This document shows, piece by piece, positions 44,753 to 56,248 of a stretch of 64,000 bases of DNA. The position numbers and the translations under genes were made by a program. Position 1 is the stretch's first letter; every line of letters begins with the position of its first letter. This DNA comes from Phyllostachys edulis (taxonomy: Eukaryota; Streptophyta; Magnoliopsida; Poales; Poaceae), in the NCBI GenBank assembly GCA_036346405.1, contig CM070546.1, forward strand, positions 100,756,826 through 100,820,825, written 5' to 3'. The notes below the pieces were generated by a model. It did no database searches, was not told the origin of the DNA, and saw only the letters and a program-made list of their open reading frames with translations.

Positions 44753-45498
44753 TGTCGGGTCCCGGGTAATCAATCACGAGACCCTCTGTGCATTACGAGC
44801 TAGTCCGGGATCGGCGACTAGCTTCGCCGCAGTTTCAACATCGATGTCATCAACACCATACAACAAACTATAGGCGAAGAGCAGATTAATATTAATAGAA
44901 GCAAAAGACCTTATGGTCAAGGTTTTCTGAGTTGCCACAGGGGCTTACAACAAAGAGAGCTTGCAGCGGAAACACAACACTCGCTCGTGGGAGCCATTCG
45001 ACATGCCCACGAACAATCGAATGGAGGGCGTCTCTAACGCATGGTCTTCGAAGAACTCCTATTCAAAGAGCTTGGAGCTCCTAGGGTCCTCTTCGGCGAC
45101 TGATCAACCAGAGGGCATAAAGCTATGAGTACTTTGAATGTACTCGGCAAGTCATAGGGAAATGTATGCAAATAGTATTCATGCCAGGCTTGACAAGGAT
45201 AGATGTATGGTTACTTTGCAGAAAGTAGAATTGACTGAAAATACAGTAGGTAGATTGCAAAGCACGAGTTGAAAGGTTAATACATAAGTAATCAAGTTTC
45301 TTCGAAACAACACGTGAACACCCTGTTCACTTGCCAGACCACTCGTGAACACCTTGTTCACTTCGCAGACCACTCGGAACCAACCACGACCACATTTTTG
45401 AGAAAAAGTCTACCCCTTTGCATGAAATCACCAGGCATTGTCCATAACCGGGGACACGGCTAGTCGAATAGTTTTACACTCTGCAGAGGTTGTACAGC

Positions 45499-45503
45499 TT
45501 GAC
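45499..45503. repeat. 5-bp target-site duplication, left
   Basis: TTGAC, repeated at 48787-48791. Confidence 0.88.
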
Positions 45504-48500
45504 TGTAACATCCCAAATTTCCTGAGTTTTCGAAAATTTTAAATTTTTTTTAAAAATAACCATTTGGTTTTATTAATTTGCTAAAGCTTAATTTGAAATT
45601 TAGAATTAAAAGCAATTTAACTTGAATTAATCAACTTCAATTAATTCAAAAGTTGGTTTAGTTGAGTTTTGTTGGATCTTAATTGGGTTTTCCTTTTGCC
45701 CTAAGTTAAAAATAATTATTTGCAAAAATTAAAAGCAAAAGTTAAGCTGAAAATATTTTTACTAAGTTCTAAATAATTCAAGAGATTTACGTGAATTTTT
45801 CTTGAATTTTTGAATGACTTTAACTATTTTCTAAAAGGTTTTTGCTTTTACGGTATTTTCTAAAATAAAAATCCTCAAAATCCCCTTCTCTTGTTTGGGC
45901 AATTTCTTGACCCATTTTCCCCTCTTGCGTGGCCCATGTCGGCCCGCTTAAGCCTTGTGCATCTTCTTCCTCGATCCTTAGTCAGATGGAATCGGATGGC
46001 TCCTGACCACGCCCGTCTTTGCCGCTTTCGCTGCTCTCTCTCTCTCTTGCCCTTGAGCCCATCCGTCGGCCCGCCACGCCTCGTCTCCTGGTCATCTTCA
46101 ACCTCCGCCGCACCTGCCACGCGCCTTGCCTCGAATCTCGCCGGGCCCCATCGCTTCCTCGCCATGCCCTAGCAACCTACCTCGTCCCATCCGGTTGAGC
46201 CGCCCATCCCCGCCTCCGCCACACCCGTGCGCCCCCGCTTTTCCCTCTTCTCCGCGCGGTCAAGCCGGCACCCGCCGTCCGCCATTAATGGCCGACAACC
46301 TCTCCTACTCCTCCGGGTCACCCCGAGTCCTATAAATGTGAGCATCGGACCGCCTCCTCTCTCTCTCTTTCCCTCATCCCACTTCCCTCTCTCCTCCGAG
46401 CTCGCCCGTATTTTGAGCTCAACCTGCCGCCGAGCTTAGCTCACTTGCATGGCAAATCAAGCTGCTTTCTGCACACACTGGTGCCTCACTCCTCCCGGAG
46501 GCCACGAGCCCGCCGCCGTCGTCGTCGCTTTTCTCCTCACTAGTGACCTCCGTGCTTGCGCGCGTCATCAAGGCGTCGCGCGCAACTCCGTGAGCTCCTC
46601 TTGGCGTTGGTGTCCTCGCCGTCGGCCATGCGCGCCATCGCGCCGGCGACCATCGGGCGGCGGCGCGCCTACTCGGGTCAGCGTGGCTGCCACCGTGGCG
46701 CGCCGTCGTGACCACCTCGGCCCTGGCGATGTGGTGCGCCTCGTCGGCAAAGCGCAGGCGATCAACCCAAACACCCGCCAGCAGTGTGAACCGGTCCACA
46801 TACACCCATCTCATTGACAGTGGGCCCCACATGTCAATTGCATTTATTTTAATTATTTCGGCTGAAAATCCCTCTGTTGACGTCAGCTGACGTCATATTC
46901 GTCTTTTCCTTTGCAAAAATAATTCCAGAAATTAGGGAAAACCCTAATTTCATCATTTCATGTGTTCTTCAAACTTCCTTTGGCCATAACTTCCTCATTC
47001 GAACTCCGATTAGTGATTCAAATTCTAAATTCATATTAATTCCTTGTCTTCCTACTAGTATTTATTTAGTATTTATTTGGAATTTATTTGGAGTTGTTTT
47101 ATTTATTTAGCTTTGTTACATGCGTATAGATTAGGTGTTTGGAAGACTTCGTGGACCCAACGACCAAAGCATCTCTACTCTTCAACGAAGGCAAGTCATA
47201 GACCTTTGATCATATTGAACCCATCTTTATAAAAGTATATTATTTGATATAAACATGCATCGCTAATTTTATAATAAATGGTTTTGGGAATTAGTTAATT
47301 ACCTAATTGCCATTATGCCTCCTTGATAATTTGTGAATGGCATGTATCCTTGAATGACATAATCCTTAGACACCTTAGGATGGTTAATTATTGGTTGGAC
47401 ATTATTGCAATACCAACATGGGTGCGTATTATGCTTAGCCATGCTTTAGTTATGCGATGGTCTCATGATCACATACTCAAAAATGATTGAACTTGACTTA
47501 ATGATATATGAAACTATGGTGCGATACCACTGTTGTGCAATTGTGGTGCGAGATCACCGTTGTGTCAATTGTGGTGCGATGTCGTTGCTATTAAAATTTG
47601 TTGTGCCATGGCAAGGGTTGTCACTTGGCTGGGTTGAACGAAAATGATTTAAGCTCGGGCGAGTGGTTGGATGGAAAAAGAGAATCATTGAGGCAATCAC
47701 GGGAGGCATATTATTAGAATGCAGGGAGGTACTTAGGTGCGCGAGGCACATGGAATGCGGAAAGTCTTGCATGAGCAACCACTAAGGACTTAACCTTGAA
47801 CCATTGATCTGGGCCTTAACCGTACAACCACATTTCTAGACTGGGATAGACTTGGCCGACTAATTAGCAATGTTTTGGTTCGGCTATGTTTTGGTTGGGA
47901 ATGGCGCAAGAGGGGGCCCGTAATGGTAGCATTAGCGAGGCGAGCAGGAAGTCAAAAGCAGAACTTTGTAAAAGCCTTGTCACGTGCTCTAGGCGCTTAC
48001 CTAAGGAAGTAAGCGATGGCATAGATATATGCCAAACAAACTAGAAATTTGTGTCTTGTGGGTCAAAATTGTACAACCTCTGCGAGTGTAAAACTATTGA
48101 ATAGCCATGTCCCGGTTATGGGCATGCACAGTGATTTCACGCATGAAGTGGTAGATCTTTATCAAAATGTTGGAATGGGTTGATCGAATCTTGTAGATGG
48201 TTGATGGTTGGGAAGTGAACAGGGTGTTCACTAGTTGTTTCAAAGAAAATTGATTACTTATGTATTAACCTTTTAAATTGTGCCTTCCAATCTACTTACT
48301 GTATTTAATGTCAAATATTGCTTTCTGCAAAATAGCCATAAAGCTATCCTTGTCAAACCTTGCATGAATATTACTTGCATACATTTCTCTGCAACTTGCT
48401 GAGTACATTCAAAGTACTCACGACTTTATGCCCTCTGGTTGATTAGTCGCCGAAGAAGAACCAGGAAGCAACGAGTTCTACGAGGAAGACTACTTTGAAG

Positions 48501-48786
48501 ACTATGCGAATTAAGTCGCGTCCTCCACTCGATTGCCTGTGGACATATTGGGTGATCTCCTCCAGTGTTTGGTTTCATTGCAAGCTTTCTTTTGTTGTTA
48601 AGCCTGTGTGCAGCGTTGTAAGACTTGACCATAAGGTCCATTTGCTATTAAATATTAATTTATGCGCTTCATCGTAGTTTGGTGTATGGTTTGATTACAC
48701 CAATGTTGCATTGTGTGCACTAGCTCTTGATCCGAGGAATAGTGTGGATATACAGGAGGTCTGGATCCGGAGATCGAGGTCCGACA
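45504..48786 (+). mobile_element. Solo LTR, 3283 bp, TGTAACATCCC gypsy family
   Basis: It starts TGTAACATCCCAAATTTCC and ends GAGGTCCGACA, flanked by the perfect 5-bp repeat TTGAC. Removing it restores the host LTR reading (CAGAGGTTGTACAGCTTGAC then CCACAAGACACG). No primer-binding site, polypurine tract or pol is attached. TATAAAT is at 46331-46337 and the GC-rich segment 45900-46830 surrounds it. ORFs there on both strands (for example 46449-46817) are not supported as genes. Confidence 0.92.
46331..46337 (+). promoter_or_regulatory. TATA box of solo LTR
   Basis: TATAAAT within TCCTATAAATGTG, in a GC-rich context followed by a CT-rich tract. The same arrangement occurs at 57909 in the related LTR. 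Confidence 0.6.
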
Positions 48787-48791
48787 TTGAC
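48787..48791. repeat. 5-bp target-site duplication, right
   Basis: TTGAC, the partner of 45499-45503. Confidence 0.88.
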
Positions 48792-49842
48792 CCACAAGAC
48801 ACGACCTCTCTAGTTGGTTGGGCACCCATCGATGCCCCTGCTCACTACCTTAGGTAAGAAGTCTAGAGCATGTGACAAGGCCTTTACAAAGCTCCATTTT
48901 GACTCGGATTTGCTCGCTAAGGATTCGCCTTCCTGGCCCCCTCTTACGCCATTCTAAACCAAAAGCAGAACCGACTCAAAGCATTGCTAATTAGTTGGCG
49001 GGGCCACCCATAATGAACTTGTGGTTGCGATATGGCCCGGATCAATGGCTTGTAAGGTTAAGTCCTTAGTGACTATTCGGTGAGACATCCACATCCCAAT
49101 GTGCTTCTGCACCCCTTTACTACGATCACTCATCAGAGTATAAATCATTTTGGGTTCAACCCGGCCAAATGACCACCTAGTCATGGCACAATAAATTTTA
49201 ACAACGATGGCGCCATACAATTCTATATATCATTAAGTCAAATTCATCATCATTGAATCATGAGATCGAGAGAAATCGTATAACTAAAGCATGTCTAAGT
49301 ATTATCGCACCCATGTTGGTATCTCAAAGATGTCCAACTAAGATTACCCAACCTATGGTGTCCAAGGGTACATGTGAACATGTAAAACACAAGTATTCAA
49401 GGAGTCATACCGTCGAGTAGGTATTTAGCTATTTCCCAAACCATTTTTATACAATTAGCCATGCATGTTGGCATAAAACAATGTAATTTTGCAAAGTTGA
49501 GTGCGACATGATCTATGACTTGCCTTCGTTGAAGAGTTGAGATGCTTGATGAGGTAAATCGGGTCCAAGAACTCTTAAGAGAAGCTGGAATCTACTACGT
49601 CTGAAAAGCACCAAATAAATACAACAAATCCAAACAAAACCAAAGACTACCAAACTAGAACCAAAAAGAAAGGTGAGGGGGAGGTCCTAAGGAGGAGGTC
49701 TGAGGAGGTTAAGGGGGTCTGAGGAGGAGGTCCTTTGAAGAATGCGACTACTCAATGTGGTCGTCTGAATAATACAAAGGGATACTACTACATAGCGTGG
49801 TCGTAGGAGAAAGGAAGAAACATGCGCGGAGGAACTCACGGG

Positions 49843-49844
<2 letters not shown>

Positions 49845-49873
<29 letters not shown>
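49845..49873. repeat. (GA)n microsatellite, 29 bp
   Basis: Uninterrupted GA run inside the 3' LTR of the minus-strand chromovirus. Confidence 0.97.
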
Positions 49874-49876
<3 letters not shown>

Positions 49877-50104
49877 CGAATGACCACGGGCACTCAGGTG
49901 AATCCTTGGCTGACAAGGTGGTCAAAGGCAGCCTTGAGCTCCAGTGAGCTCCTTGGCGATGAGGAGGCGATGGCACTGCTCAGTAGCGCTCCTTGGCAAT
50001 GAGGAGGCGGCAGGCTCTCAGTGGACGGTGGAGAAATACAAGCATGGGCCGGGTGAGAGCAAGAGAGTAGGGTGAGAAAAAGGAGATGAAAGAGGGCTAC
50101 TCGG

Positions 50105-50114
50105 GCTTTTATAG
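50105..50114 (-). promoter_or_regulatory. TATA box of chromovirus LTR
   Basis: Minus strand CTATAAAAGC, about 565 bp from the LTR start. Confidence 0.5.
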
Positions 50115-50699
50115 CTTGGGGAGATGGGAGGTCGTTGAGAGACTCGGAGGCACCACGAGTTCAAGGGTAGGTGGAGGAGGAGGCGGGGTGGGTAGGGGAG
50201 GAGACAAGAGGCAGTCTGCTGAGCGATAGCATTGTCTGACCTATGACATTTAATCGCTAGGACTTTCGTCGTGATGACCTGACGGAAGGAAGAAGAATCT
50301 GAGTGGGGTGACGGTGGGGCTAGTCAACACTCGGGCGAGTGGTCCCACCAAAGGGAGGTCGTGACCAACGAGGAGGTCATGACCGGTCTCGGGACCACGG
50401 AGGTCTCCAGGATCACCTAGGAGGTCTCTTAGGACCACCAAGAGTGCAGATTGAGGGGAGGTCCAACGGGAAAAAGGAGCAAGCGAGAGAAAGGGATTCT
50501 CAAACACGAGAGAACTCCGGCCTCAAAACAAACCAAACTCGAATTAATTGAAGTTGGATTTAGTCATTTTAAACACTTCTAATTCAAAAATCTCAAGTTA
50601 AGCTTTAGAACTTCAACAAAACTAAATGGTTATTTTTATTTTGAAAACTCAAAAAGCTCAGGAAAACTGGGACGTTACAAACCTACACCCCTTAAAGGG

Positions 50700-52060
50700 A
50701 ATCTCGACCCCGAGATTCAGGCTGACTAAAGAATAGGTGCGGAAACTCGGCCTTCAAGTCTTCTTCATGCTCCTAGGTGACTTCCTCTTCAGTGTGGTTG
50801 TTCCACTGAACTTTGCAAAAATAGAGGATCTTGCTTCTTGTCACTCGCTCGGACACTTCTAAAATCTTGATGGGTTGCTCCTTGTAGGTGAGGTCTTGCT
50901 ACAGGTCAACGGCTTCTACGGGCATCTGCTCTTCTGGCACACACAAACACTTCCTCAATTGCGACACATGGAAGACATCATGCACATCTGACAACTGGGG
51001 CGGGAGCTCCAGTTTGTAAGCAACTTCTCCCCTTCTGACCAGTATTGGAAAGGGTCTGATGTATCGAGGTGTAAGCTTCCCACTTATTCTAAAGCCACGC
51101 ATTCCTTTGAGAGGTGAAACCTTTAGATACAATGATCTCCTGGTGCGAAAGCTAAGTATCGACGACGGTTATCCGCATAACTTTTCTACCTGGTCTGAGA
51201 TGTTCTCAGCTTCTCTTTGATTGACTTAACTTGATCTTCGGCCTTTTTCAGAATATCAGGTCCAAGCACTTGTCCTTCGCCTGAGTCGGTCCAATATAAT
51301 GGTGTTCGTCATTTTATTCCATAAAGAGCTTCGAACAAGGACATCTGCAGACTTGATTGATAACTGTTGTTGTATGAAAACTCTGCGTAAGGCAACATTT
51401 GATCCCAGCTGGTCTGGTTCTCCAGAGCACAGGCTCTCAACATATCTTCTAGGATCTGATTTACTCTTTCCGTTTGCCATCTGTCTGAGGATGGTAGGCT
51501 GTACTGAAATTTAGATTAGTATCCAGAACACTGTGTAGTTTCTGCCAGAATCTGGAGGTGAACTGAGATCCTCGATCCGACACGATCTTCTTTAGTACTC
51601 CATGTTGACATACTATCTTAGCCATATATAATTCTGCATGTTTGTCTCTTGAGTAGGTGGTCTTGACCGGGATGAAGTGTGCAACTTTTGTCAGGTGATC
51701 TATAATTACCCAGATAGAATCATATCCCACTTGGGTTCTTGGCAGACCGGTGATAAAATCCATGCCAATTTCTTCCCACTTCCATTCAGGTATGCTCAAC
51801 AGTTGCAAGAGTCCAGCAGGTCTCTGGTGCTCGGACTTAGCTCACTGGCAAATATCACATTGTGCTACATAATCAGCGATCTCACGTTTCATGCTAGGCC
51901 ACCAGTACAATTCCTTGAGATCTTGATACATCTTAGTGCTTCCGGGGTGAATGGAGTACAAGGTTTCATGGGCTTCCTTGAGTATCAACTGCTTGAGCTC
52001 TCCATGGTCTGGTACACAAATACGCTTGTCGAACTAGACGGTTCCTTGTTCATCTTTCGA
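50700..52060 (-). pseudogene. Chromovirus integrase with chromodomain (Tekay/Del-like), nearly intact
   Basis: The integrase inserts the cDNA, and its chromodomain targets chromatin. In minus-strand order: zinc-binding H-x-I-H-P-G-S-T-K-M-Y near 51940; core W-K-W-E-E-I-G-M-D-F-I-T-G with the first catalytic Asp near 51770; IVSDRGSQF with the second Asp near 51575; TDG then, after a one-base frameshift near 51465, the E-R-V-N stretch with the Glu; LPPQLSDVHDVFHVSQLRKC near 50990; and the chromodomain (FCKVQWNNHTEEE near 50790). Stops occur at the end of the zinc region (TGA, near 51845) and in the chromodomain (TAG for Trp, near 50760). It is followed by the polypurine tract and LTR. Confidence 0.85.
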
Positions 52061-52637
52061 AAATCTTAGGGATTTACCCTTCTTCATGTTTCTTTTGATC
52101 TCCATGACATCTGCATCTTCTCCTTGGGCCTTCCGGATCTGATCTTGGAGAGTTGGTTGCACTTCCAGAGCATCTAAGTAACCTTCTTCAACCAATTCCA
52201 GCTTGAACTTCTGAAATTCTTCGTGTAGTGCTAATTTGGTTTTCCTTGATCATTAGAGTATTATAGTAGACCTTTCTACTTAAAGCATCGGCTACCACAT
52301 TAGCCTTTCTGGATGGTAATGGATTCCCACATTGTAATATTTGATCAACTCAACCATCTTCTTTGTCTCATATTGAGATCGACTTGAGTGAAAATGTACT
52401 TCAAACTTTTATGGTCGATGTAGACTTCCACGGCGATTCTGGAGTGAGGTAATGGTGCCATATCTTTAAAGCATGCACTATGATGACCAATTCTAAGTCA
52501 TGAGTGGGATAATTGGCTTTATGAGGCTTTAGCGGCGGGAAGCATAAGCTACCACTTTCCTTTCTTGCATCGAGACACAAGAGACCTTGGCGAGATGCAT
52601 CATGAAAAATCTCAAAGTCCTTCGAACATCGGTAAGA
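52061..52637 (-). pseudogene. RNase H and linker of the chromovirus
   Basis: Lies between RT and integrase on the same strand and should hold the RNase H that degrades the RNA template. No long frame survives, and I can follow it only in short pieces, for example Y-A-S-R near 52545 and D-H-K-S-L-K-Y near 52410. Frame breaks are frequent, for example near 52240 and 52320. Confidence 0.6.
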
Positions 52638-53393
52638 TCAACCACAGGCGGTGGTCAAACACTTCTTTAACTCTTGAAAACTCTGCTCGCATTCTGACGT
52701 CCAAGCATACTTCTTTTCCTTCTTCAGCAACTGAGTGAGAGGTCTTGCTATTTTGGAGAATCCTTCTATAAATCTGCGGTAGTAACTTGCCATTCCAAGG
52801 AAACTTCTGATATGAGGCACTGACTTGGGTGACTCCCAATTAAGCACATCCTTGACTTTGCTAGGATTGACGGCGACTCCTTCTGCAGACAAGACGTGTC
52901 CCAAAAAGGTGACTTCCTTCATCCAAAACTCACACTTGTCGAATTTAGCATAGAGTTGATGATCTCTAAGCTTGTTCAGGACTAAGCGAAGGTGCTCTTC
53001 ATGCTCTTCTTCACTGTTAGAGTATACTAGAATATCGTCAATAAAGATAATGATGAACTTATCTAGATACTCTATGAATACTTTATTCATCAAGTTCATA
53101 AAGTAAGCCGGGGCATTAGTCAATCCAAAAGACATGACCGTGTACTCATACAGTCCATAACGGGTTGAGAAAGTTGTCTTGGTTATATCCTCTTGGCAAA
53201 TCTTCAATTGATGGTATCTTGACCTCAAATCTATCTTGGAGAACACTCCGGCTCCCTTCAGTTGGTCGAACAGATCATCAATCCTGGGCAGAGGGTACTT
53301 GTTCTTGATGGTGACTTCGTTGAGTGAGCGATAATCCACACAATCCGCTGGGTACTGTCCTTCTTTGCAACAAAGATCACTAGGGCTCCCCAA
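52638..53393 (-). pseudogene. Ty3/gypsy reverse transcriptase
   Basis: Open for 251 codons on the minus strand. It contains YPLPRIDDLFDQL, FSKIDLRSRYHQ (first catalytic Asp; the family usually has Gly before Tyr), FGLTNAPAYF, and FIDDILVYS with the paired catalytic Asp residues. LGHVLSAEGV and FLGMASYYRRFI follow. The catalytic core therefore looks intact. A frameshift at about 53393 separates it from the protease side, and another ends the frame near 52640. RT copies genomic RNA into cDNA in the particle. Confidence 0.92.
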
Positions 53394-54010
53394 GGTAAAG
53401 AACTTGGTTTGACAAAACCTTTAGCTTGCATCTCCTCAATCTGCTTCTTCAGCTCGACCAAGTCGTCCATAGGCAGACGGTAGGGTCTCTTGGAAATTGG
53501 TGCAGTTCCAGGAACTAGATTGATAACGAACTCTAAGTCTCTGTCTAGTGGCATTCTAGGTAACTTATCCGGAAAGACATCTAGAAACTCATCGACCACT
53601 GGCACATCTTCTAAAGATACTGCCTTAACACTGCAAACTATTGCTCTATCATGCTTCTCCAAGGAGGCTTCAAATTTTACTTTAATCCCAACTAGACTGA
53701 CCAAGGTGATGCTTCTTCCACCACAATCTAAAATTGCTTGGTGATTAGTAAGGCAATCCATTCCCAAGGTCACATCTAAGGACTTGGTGTCGATGATGAT
53801 CAGGTTGGCTAGAAATTCTACCCCTTCTATGATCATCTTAACTTGTGGGCAACCCTGGTTCGTACTTAACTCCGAACCGAGGGATTGAACCAACAAGGTG
53901 GCTTTAAGAGTTGAAACATTCAACTGATGCTTTGCAGCAAAAATTTGAGAAACAAATGAATGTGAAGCTCCAGAATCAAACAAAACAGTAGCAGGTGCTG
54001 AATTTACTGC
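53394..54010 (-). pseudogene. Retropepsin-type protease and RT N-terminus
   Basis: The minus-strand frame begins upstream of 53983 with a short N-S-A-P-A-T-V-L run and then FDSGASHSF, the aspartic protease active site. GMDCLTNHQAILDC (second conserved protease region) lies near 53755. The frame continues into the RT N-terminus (DVFPDKLPRMPLDRDLEF and PYRLPMDDLVELK), then shifts frame before 53390. The protease would mature Gag-Pol. The gag that should precede it is absent: at about 54010 the sequence switches to an unrelated plus-strand integrase. Confidence 0.85.
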
Positions 54011-54571
54011 AATGCGGTGGAAGTAAAAGAGGTTTGTTCAAAACTTCAAGAGGAATTTCAGAAGCTGAAGCTAGAAGTGGTATCTGAAGGTTTCGTGGCT
54101 AGTTTGGAAGTGCAGTCTACTTTGGAGCAGCAGATTGATGAAGCTCAACCAAATGATTCAGAGTTTTCAGACATCAAGAAGAAGATGGCAGAAGGGAAGT
54201 TCAAAGACTTCACCATAGATGATCAAGATATACTGTGGATTAATGGACGTATCTACGTACTAGATGTTGATGGTTTGAGGTAGCTAATTTTGAAGAAAGC
54301 CCATGATTCCAAGTATGCAATTCACCCTGGTAGTACTAAGATGTACCAGGATGTTAAGAACAAGTTTTGGTGGCCGTCTGAAGCGAGGCGTCGCGAAATT
54401 CGTTGCCTTGTGCGGCGTGTGTCGAAAGAATCAAGCGAACATCGAGACCAGCGGTCTGTTGCAACCTTTGAAGATTCTAGAGTGGAAGTGGGAAGAAATC
54501 GGAATGGATTTCATTACCGGTTTATCCAAGACTCAATCGGGTTACGATTCGATTTGGGTAATAGTGGATCG
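54011..54571 (+). pseudogene. Plus-strand chromovirus integrase, N-terminal part
   Basis: Begins inside the connection region (CSKLQEEFQKLKLEVV), then a TAG at about 54281, then the zinc-binding HDSKYAIHPGSTKMYQDV and core W-K-W-E-E-I-G-M-D-F-I-T-G in another frame, with SIWVIVDR at the end. The first catalytic Asp is in GMDF. The element is 5'-truncated: 5' LTR, gag, protease and RT are missing at the 54010 junction. It is interrupted at 54572 by a copia solo LTR and continues at 56249. Confidence 0.82.
54567..54571. repeat. 5-bp target-site duplication, left
   Basis: GATCG, repeated at 56244-56248. Confidence 0.82.
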
Positions 54572-56243
54572 TGTTGGACGAGAAAGGCGACTAGAGGGGG
54601 GGTGAATAGGAGCACGCTCACTTTTTACTTTGATTTGGATTCAACACCAATGTCACTCCGATAGCTATGAAAGCTATGAAGATCATTCTACAAGTATAGC
54701 GGAAGCCTTGTATTGAATCCTAATAAAAAACCCCAAGCATAGCAATCAACAGACACAAAGATAGGTTGAAGAAACCAAAATCGGTTCAACCATAGTTATA
54801 TGGGCGGTTGTACCAATGATCGGTACAACCCATGAGTAAGCAGCAGATTCAACCAATGATTGGTTCAACCACAATTATAAGGCGGTTGAACCGATTTCCT
54901 TGGAGCAGTAGGCAGCGAAAACTAAAAGTGGCACAACTTTTGATCCACCTAGCCAAACTCCACGAAATTTCAACCACCTTCCTAAAGATATTAGGAACCT
55001 ATTCCAATCAAAGATCATAGAGATCCATGCCAAAGTTCCTATCTTTTTCAATTTAAGCGAAGGTGGTTCAAAAAGCAAGCCAAATACAAAATATGATCTA
55101 GAGACTTGCTCGTGGGTGGTTGATGATCAAGATGATCCTAGATGGGTTCCCACATGTCACAACAAGTTAGATCATGGCAAGAAACCAAGCAAAAACTTCA
55201 TGGATCAAAGAAAGACCCCAAATCACCAAATAGAGAAAAGAAAGCAAATGAACTCATCTTTGAGAGAACTTTCTTTGGATTGATTTGATATGGTATTGGT
55301 TTCTGACCACTCCATCAATGGAGGACAAAGACTCAATACATGAGCACGAAATCAAATCCAACTCTCTAGAACCCTAACCTCTAACTATCAACTCCCTTAG
55401 CACAAAAGCAAAACTAGAGTTTACAAGTAATGAAAGGGTTGAGAGAGGTGCGACCACCTCCCTCCTCTATTTATAGTGGAGGCTTAGAGCTTCTAGAAGA
55501 TTGAACCTAATGGGCTCCGTTAAGGCCCACACATAAGCAGGTTACATACATACGTATTTTAAAGCGTCGTCTTCTCCTCTTGACCTAATCCGCTTCACCT
55601 TGCTGTGAGTTGGCAAAAGATCACCAAAGGCGGTATTTGGTAAAATTACCAAAATACCCTTCTCGATCTTTTTGCAAAGACCGAGTCCCAAGCTGCATGA
55701 AGCACCTCCCATGCTTAGCATCACGTGTAGGTTGATCGGCGGCTCTCATCATGTCGGCAAGTCTCTCTCATCCAAGCTCCCACCGAAACCACCATGGCAC
55801 TTGCACCAACCCGTCTTGCTTGATCGAACCGTCGCCGAAGCCGCCCGATTCGGTCACCTTTATCCTTTTGCACCATGCTTGACTCCATTGACCTCACTTT
55901 GGCATCCCGATCATTTTGGACCTCGGCTCTCCAAGCTTAGTCCGATCATCCTCGCCAAGATTGACCGTCATTGACCTCAAAGCAACTTTGCACAACAATA
56001 GACAAAAGCGATTTGGGAACAAGTTCTTCACAACTTGACCCAAGTTAGTCAAAACATGCATCATGCAACACATATGCCATGAAACCCATGAATTTGACCT
56101 AACCCAACACTCATCGCCACCGATTGGCGATGAGCGACAAAACATTCAAACTTGACGAAAATTAGTGATTCAACAAACCTTTAACGACATTGCCAATTGT
56201 AACATCATCCTAAGATCGTGCGCATATCCCCATGATATCCACG
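54572..56243 (-). mobile_element. SIRE-like copia solo LTR inside integrase, 1672 bp
   Basis: The minus strand ends in the C-rich TATTCACCCCCCCTCTAG segment and TCCAACA, the typical 3' end of SIRE/Maximus-type LTRs. Its start reads CGTGGATATC, where TGTGG is expected; this is a CAG-to-CGG change on the plus strand. The flanks carry the perfect 5-bp repeat GATCG. A minus-strand TATA (CTATAAATAGAGG near 55475) supports the orientation. Near 54770-54900 it carries several GGTTCAACC/GGTTGAACC-like words in both orientations. It has no internal region. Confidence 0.85.
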
Positions 56244-56248
56244 GATCG
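56244..56248. repeat. 5-bp target-site duplication, right
   Basis: GATCG, the partner of 54567-54571. Confidence 0.82.

Larger units (their letters stand above)
44753..50679 (-). mobile_element. 3' LTR of minus-strand chromovirus, with nested solo LTR
   Basis: On the minus strand it begins TGTAACGTCCCAG at 50679, directly after the integrase stop and purine tract, and ends GGGACCCGACA at 44753. Without the nested LTR (45504-48786) and its duplicated 5 bp it is 2639 bp. The terminal ~630 bp match the LTR at 62087, but the remainder does not. A TATA-like CTATAAAAGC lies on the minus strand at 50105-50114. Confidence 0.82.

Noticed and set aside
45891..46832. Overlapping GC-rich ORFs on both strands that look gene-like
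   Set aside because: They lie within a solo LTR with exact boundaries and duplications, resemble no protein family, and reflect the GC-rich promoter-proximal LTR segment.
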